Positions 7,389 through 10,159 of a stretch of DNA of 10,159 nucleotides are shown here, piece after piece. The notes below the pieces were generated by a model. That model saw only the letters and a list, made by a program, of their open reading frames with translations, made no database searches and was not told the DNA's origin. The DNA is from Candidatus Latescibacterota bacterium. Its GTDB lineage: Bacteria > Latescibacterota > UBA2968 > UBA8231. A program made the position numbers and the translations under genes. The DNA lies in assembly GCA_021295675.1 (NCBI GenBank), contig JAGWBY010000167.1, forward strand, positions 560 through 10,718, given 5' to 3'. How positions within the stretch are numbered: the stretch's first letter is position 1; each line of letters starts with the position of its first letter.

Positions 7389-7949
7389 ATGCGCCTATTC
7401 AACCTCCACCAATTTAAGACAGTTCTCGCGTTTGCCCTACGACTAACGATGTGTGCTGGCGTCGCCGCGTCGGCACAAGAAGAAGGCGAGGATAACACCA
7501 TGTCCTGGTCCATGACGCTGAAGACGATCCGCACCAAGTTCCCGACGGTCACCCATATTTCGACCGATACGCTGCAATCTTGGCTCGACGAATCTCCGCC
7601 GCGGAAAAACCTCCTGCTGTTCGACGTGCGAGAACCCGGGGAATACGCCGTCAGCCATCTGCAGGACGCCCAGCCAGCCCCATCGAAAGACGAAGCTCTA
7701 AAAGCACTCCAAGGAGCACCGTCAGACCAGCGTATCGTTTTGTACTGTTCCGTGGGATACCGCTCGTCGGAACTTGCCCAGTTCCTAATGAAGAAGGGAT
7801 ATACGGAGATCTACAATCTGGAAGGATCGATCTTTGCTTGGGCAAACGAGGGGCGACCAGTTTACCGGGGAAAAGAGCGGATCCAGGTCGTCCACCCCTA
7901 TGATAGAACTTGGGGCAGATTGTTGAAGAAATCGCTGCGCAAACAGTAG
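7389..7949 (+). CDS. Exported single-domain rhodanese-like sulfurtransferase
   Basis: I start at ATG 7389. The frame is open back to GTG 7341, but that codon lies inside the miniature element. From 7389 the 186-residue product begins MRLFNLHQFKTVLAFALRLT, a basic then hydrophobic stretch ending in AASA before Gln30, which looks like a signal peptide with an Ala-x-Ala cleavage site. The rhodanese domain follows: LLLFDVREPGEYAVSHL (about 75-91) and the catalytic loop CSVGYR (Cys120 to Arg125, the C-x4-R loop), then YNLEGSIFAWANEGRPVY. The cysteine carries a persulfide in sulfur transfer; the periplasmic partner is unknown. Only a weak GGA lies before the start. It converges on the HicB-like gene. 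Domain certain, export likely. Confidence 0.9.
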   Translation: MRLFNLHQFKTVLAFALRLTMCAGVAASAQEEGEDNTMSWSMTLKTIRTKFPTVTHISTDTLQSWLDESPPRKNLLLFDVREPGEYAVSHLQDAQPAPSKDEALKALQGAPSDQRIVLYCSVGYRSSELAQFLMKKGYTEIYNLEGSIFAWANEGRPVYRGKERIQVVHPYDRTWGRLLKKSLRKQ

Positions 7950-7966
7950 CAGGCCGCGCCTGTTAC
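7946..7966. terminator. Hairpin spanning both convergent stop codons
   Basis: GTAGCAGGC (7946-7954) and GCCTGTTAC (7958-7966) pair over 9 bases around the loop CGC, with one G-U wobble in the plus-strand RNA. It covers the TAG of the rhodanese (7947-7949) and the TAA of the HicB-like gene (7963-7965). Its place suggests a shared bidirectional terminator, although neither side has a clear T-tract. Confidence 0.45.
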
Positions 7967-8193
7967 ATCGACACGGCAATGAGCTGTTCACCGGCACGCC
8001 GCCGACTCGGCACCGGGATCGGCTCGCCATCGTCAATGCGACCTGCAATAGCTTCTTCAAGCGCGTCGAGAGCTTCCATGAGGGCCTCGGTCTTGTCCGT
8101 ACCGGACGTGAGACATTCGGGAAGATCCCGGAACGAGACGATGATCTCGCCCGAGCAATCAGGCTGAAGCCGTGCGGGATAGCGAAACTGCAT
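7963..8193 (-). CDS. HicB-like antitoxin, C-terminally short, without HicA
   Basis: A 76-residue product from ATG 8193, with AGGGG upstream. It begins MQFRYPARLQPDCSGEIIVS and continues FRDLPECLTSGTDKTEALME, the beta-beta-alpha start of HicB antitoxins, in which the partial RNase-H-like fold binds the HicA toxin. The frame ends at LIAVSM, where full HicB proteins of about 130 residues go on into a DNA-binding helix-turn-helix. No HicA-like gene of about 60 to 80 residues is next to it; upstream is the DUF3368 toxin, 20 bases away. It is either a short HTH-less HicB or a remnant cut by a stop codon. If made, it could at most bind a HicA encoded elsewhere. Confidence 0.65.
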   Translation of the reverse strand: MQFRYPARLQPDCSGEIIVSFRDLPECLTSGTDKTEALMEALDALEEAIAGRIDDGEPIPVPSRRRAGEQLIAVSM

Positions 8194-8210
8194 TTAGACC
8201 CCTTTAGACC
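8193..8210. repeat. Two copies of TTTAGACC, 10-base period
   Basis: TTTAGACC lies at 8193-8200 and at 8203-8210, filling most of the gap between the DUF3368 toxin stop and the HicB start. On the minus strand this is GGTCTAAA twice, one helical turn apart, with the HicB ribosome binding site (AGGGG) between them. It may be an operator or a small duplication. Confidence 0.3.
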
Positions 8211-8213
8211 TCG

Positions 8214-8699
8214 TTATTCCCCAGCTTTACTCAAAATTAGAGTCCTAACGCTATCACTGAGATGAAATTGTATCTCTTCCAACCGATCAAGAGAGGGTTT
8301 TACTGCCAAGATATGACCCTCTTGTTTGGCTCTGAGTAATACACCTGCTGTGCCTGTTACACGTAAATCTCGTAGGCGAGCTATTTTTCTTGCGAGTTTT
8401 TCATCAATAATAACCAGACTCCCCGCTCCCTCTAATGCCAACGCCAGCACCTCCGTTTCACCTGGACCAAAGTCTGTGCTTAATCCTATAATTTGAGGCG
8501 ACTGAATGGATCGGGTTTCAATCCATTCATAATTGTCTATATTCGGCACATCTTCACCTTGTCTGCGTCCTACCTCCAGTTCTGCTACAACTGCTTGTGG
8601 AACAATTATCTTCTGATAGAGTTTTTGTAGCAGATCAAGGCGACGAAGTCGGTGCAGGTAAAAGATCGGCGATGTATTACTGATTACGACCTCAGGCAT
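8214..8699 (-). CDS. DUF3368 PIN-like toxin of a type II toxin-antitoxin pair
   Basis: A 161-residue product beginning MPEVVISNTSPIFYLHRLRR. The pattern is that of DUF3368 proteins, relatives of PIN-domain (VapC-type) RNases: VISNTSPI at the first acidic strand with Asn8 in place of the usual Asp, IIVPQAVVAELE with Glu40, FGPGETEVLALA with Glu81, LVIIDEKLAR with Asp99, and TGTAGVLLRAKQEG. PIN enzymes use such acids to hold metal and cut RNA. The first codons overlap the end of the UPF0175 antitoxin by 8 bases (ATGCCTGA), the tight coupling typical of antitoxin-then-toxin order. Base composition is clearly more AT-rich than the neighbouring genes, suggesting recent acquisition. Activity is inferred from family. 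Confidence 0.85.
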   Translation of the reverse strand: MPEVVISNTSPIFYLHRLRRLDLLQKLYQKIIVPQAVVAELEVGRRQGEDVPNIDNYEWIETRSIQSPQIIGLSTDFGPGETEVLALALEGAGSLVIIDEKLARKIARLRDLRVTGTAGVLLRAKQEGHILAVKPSLDRLEEIQFHLSDSVRTLILSKAGE

Positions 8700-8937
8700 T
8701 TTGGAGATCTTGGTCTAATTCCTCATCCGTCATGTCAAAGATGGACACACCGTAGTAACCCATATTTTGGAGAAACTGGATGCGCGAAAGGCCAGCGAAT
8801 TCAGCCGCATGACCGGAAGACATCTTGCCCATTTCATAAAGCTTGGCGGCAGCAGCCATGCGAACCTCTTGGGTAAATTCTTCAGGTGTCTCTTTTAAGG
8901 ACAGAAAAATCTCTTCTGGCACTTCAATCTGAATCAT
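8692..8937 (-). CDS. UPF0175-family antitoxin
   Basis: I start at ATG 8937, giving 81 residues beginning MIQIEVPEEIFLSLKETPEE. That is the usual start of UPF0175 proteins; ATG 9012 would add 25 unrelated residues and place the operator-like palindrome inside the gene. Residues 20-60, with FTQEVRMAAAAKLYEMGKMS and HAAEFAGLSRIQFLQNMG, form the helical DNA-binding part (an AbrB/ribbon- or HTH-like regulator in this family). The C-terminal YGVSIFDMTDEELDQDL probably wraps the toxin. The TGA at 8692-8694 overlaps the start of the DUF3368 toxin. Its role would be to neutralise the toxin and repress the pair. No strong ribosome binding site is seen. Confidence 0.85.
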   Translation of the reverse strand: MIQIEVPEEIFLSLKETPEEFTQEVRMAAAAKLYEMGKMSSGHAAEFAGLSRIQFLQNMGYYGVSIFDMTDEELDQDLQNA

Positions 8938-8946
8938 CTGCAAGAT

Positions 8947-8967
8947 TTGAGTTTTAAAGATACTCAA
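8947..8967. promoter_or_regulatory. Palindrome, candidate autoregulatory operator of the TA pair
   Basis: TTGAGT (8947-8952) and ACTCAA (8962-8967) are perfect inverted repeats around a 9-base AT-rich centre, starting 9 bases upstream of the UPF0175 start. Antitoxins commonly repress their own operon by binding such sites; here that is inference from symmetry and place. Confidence 0.4.
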
Positions 8968-9073
8968 TAGAGAAGGCGATAGCGACCCACGACAGACGGG
9001 ATATTCCGTCATTTTTGCGAAGCCCTATGCTCCCGTCAGCAAACGGCCACCTCCCCTCAATCAGACGGCCAAG

Positions 9074-9102
9074 TTGTAGATCAGCCCTACGTTAGCTATA
9101 AT
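9074..9102 (+). promoter_or_regulatory. Sigma70-type promoter for the beta-propeller gene
   Basis: TTGTAG (9074-9079) and a perfect TATAAT (9097-9102) are separated by exactly 17 bases on the plus strand. Transcription would start near 9109, about 30 bases before ATG 9138, whose GAGG ribosome binding site is at 9128-9131. Confidence 0.6.
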
Positions 9103-9137
9103 ACGCCCGCCGACACCCCAACTATCCGAGGCCCACC

Positions 9138-10159
9138 ATGCCCAACACCCCCATCCCCATCGGCTCCAACCGCCAACTACTGCTCGACCGCCGCCTCATC
9201 GACGAGCTACAAGACGCCCGCCAAGTCCTCCACCAACCCGCGCGCCGCAACGCCGCAGTGCGCATCGACCATCCTTGGGAAGAAGGCGGCCTCGCCTACG
9301 CCGTGCTCTTCAAAGACGGCGACCGCTTCCGCGCCTGGTACCGCTGCATCCCCCACGCCGACAACAACAAAACCGACCGGGCCTGCACGCATCACTTGGC
9401 ACAAACCAGAGCTGGGCCTAATCGACTTCCAAGGCTCGACAGCCAACAACTTGGTCATCGACGATCCCGACCTCGTCAACTTCTCCCCGTTCCTCGATCC
9501 ACAAGCCCCAGAGCAAGAGCGCTACAAAGGCATCGGCCGGCGCGGTGCCATTTACACGGCGACCTCACCCGACGGCTTCCACTGGCGCAAAAACCCCGAA
9601 CCCGTGCAGACTGAAGGTCCGTTCGACTCGCACAATATCGCCTTCCGCGACCCGTGGACCGGCCAGTACGTCATGTACACCCGAGGCATTCGCAGCGACG
9701 GCGAACTAGGTCACGGTGCCACCCGCGCCTTTAAGGAGGGCGTGCGCTGGATCCGCCGCGCCACTTTGTCCACTGGAGTCCGCTAGAATCTATCGACACC
9801 GGCGATGCGCCGCTGGAGCACATGTACACCAACTCCTGCGTTCCCTATGAGCGTTCCCCCGGCCTCTACCTGATGTTCCCCTCGCGCTTTATCAACAGCC
9901 GCAGCCCCACGCCCGACTGGCCGTACCCCGGGGTCAACGACGGCGTGCTAATGAGCAGCCACGACGGCCTCCACTTCGACCGCCTCTTCCCCGAAGCCTT
10001 CGTGCGCCCAGGGCCCGACCCCGGCAACTGGCACGACCGCAGCGTGTACATCATGCGCGGCCTGCTGCGCACCGGACCCGCCGAACTGTCGCTCTACATG
10101 ACCGAGAACTGGCGCATGCCCACCTCCTGCATCCGCCGCCTGACCATGCGCCTCGATGG
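9138..10159 (+). pseudogene. Beta-propeller glycosidase-like gene with two frameshifts (continues past window)
   Basis: ATG 9138 follows GAGG by 6 bases. Frame one reads MPNTPIPIGSNRQLLLDRRL to FRAWYRCIPHADNNK, then goes astray near 9380. A second frame continues with ITWHKPELGLIDFQG, RYKGIGRRGAIYTATSPDGF and FDSHNIAFRDPWTGQYVMYT to RWIRRAT near 9762. A third stretch, back in the first phase, reads HFVHWSPLESIDTGDAPLEH and is open to the window edge. Together they make one continuous protein like GH32/GH43-type five-bladed propellers: repeated short strands, SPDGFHW and SSHDGLHF repeats, and the D-N/RDP-like acidic motifs. The specific family and substrate are not certain. Both breaks sit where residues seem to be missing, so small deletions are more likely than insertions. 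With a good promoter it would give only a short truncated product. Confidence 0.7.

Noticed and set aside
7910..7962. Continuation of HicB after its TAA (a PATVCAAI-like reading in frame)
   Set aside because: These bases are the 3' end of the rhodanese on the other strand, so the resemblance is most likely chance.
8938..9012. ATG 9012 as the start of the UPF0175 antitoxin
   Set aside because: The added 25 residues are unlike the family, and the extension would run through the operator-like palindrome.
1..10159. CRISPR array, tRNA, rRNA, prophage or defence system
   Set aside because: I saw no regularly spaced repeats, no cloverleaf or rRNA sequence, and no phage or nuclease-helicase genes; the only defence-like unit is the UPF0175/DUF3368 pair with the short HicB.

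Overview
The window is a GC-rich bacterial segment (roughly 60% G+C by eye) from an accessory, carbohydrate-related part of a genome. Its content is a phytanoyl-CoA dioxygenase, sugar isomerase-type TIM barrels, glycosidase-like proteins of no clear family, a tandem GNAT protein, a toxin-antitoxin pair and a small inverted-repeat element. This reminds me of uncultured lineages such as Latescibacterota or Poribacteria, which carry many such genes. That placement is an inference from gene content; there is no rRNA or marker gene here.

Layout. Positions 1-322 (minus) hold the N-terminal part of a phytanoyl-CoA dioxygenase. A divergent gene at 510-2048 (plus) encodes a TIM-barrel, glycosidase-like protein with a C-terminal beta domain. 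It has a strong ribosome binding site but an in-frame TAA at codon 21. From 7156 down to 2111 (minus) there are four genes in one direction: an intact six-hairpin glycosidase-like protein (5597-7156), a sugar phosphate isomerase/epimerase (4624-5478) with its own likely promoter, a tandem GNAT acetyltransferase (3681-4619), and a second, paralogous six-hairpin gene (2111-3672) broken by a deletion of about 25 bases. The last three are spaced by 4 and 8 bases and probably form one transcript. The two paralogs bracket the isomerase and the GNAT gene.

Upstream of the intact paralog lies a 119-base miniature inverted-repeat element (7242-7360) with 14-base terminal repeats (13/14 matching) and 5-base flanking repeats. 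It sits between the paralog and a divergent, probably exported rhodanese (7389-7949). The rhodanese converges on a C-terminally short HicB-like antitoxin (7963-8193), with a hairpin covering both stop codons. Next is an AT-richer UPF0175/DUF3368 antitoxin-toxin pair (8214-8937) with a candidate operator palindrome. The window ends with a beta-propeller glycosidase-like gene (9138 to the end, plus) that has a good promoter but two frameshifts.

Working together: the minus-strand cluster looks like a small saccharide-processing operon (six-hairpin protein(s), TIM-barrel isomerase, acetyltransferase). The two plus-strand glycosidase-like genes would fit the same theme, but both are interrupted. 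Three of the larger genes, and probably HicB, are broken by small lesions. Either the region is decaying or the assembly carries errors; the sequence alone does not decide, although a deletion of about 25 bases inside a conserved gene is not a typical sequencing slip.
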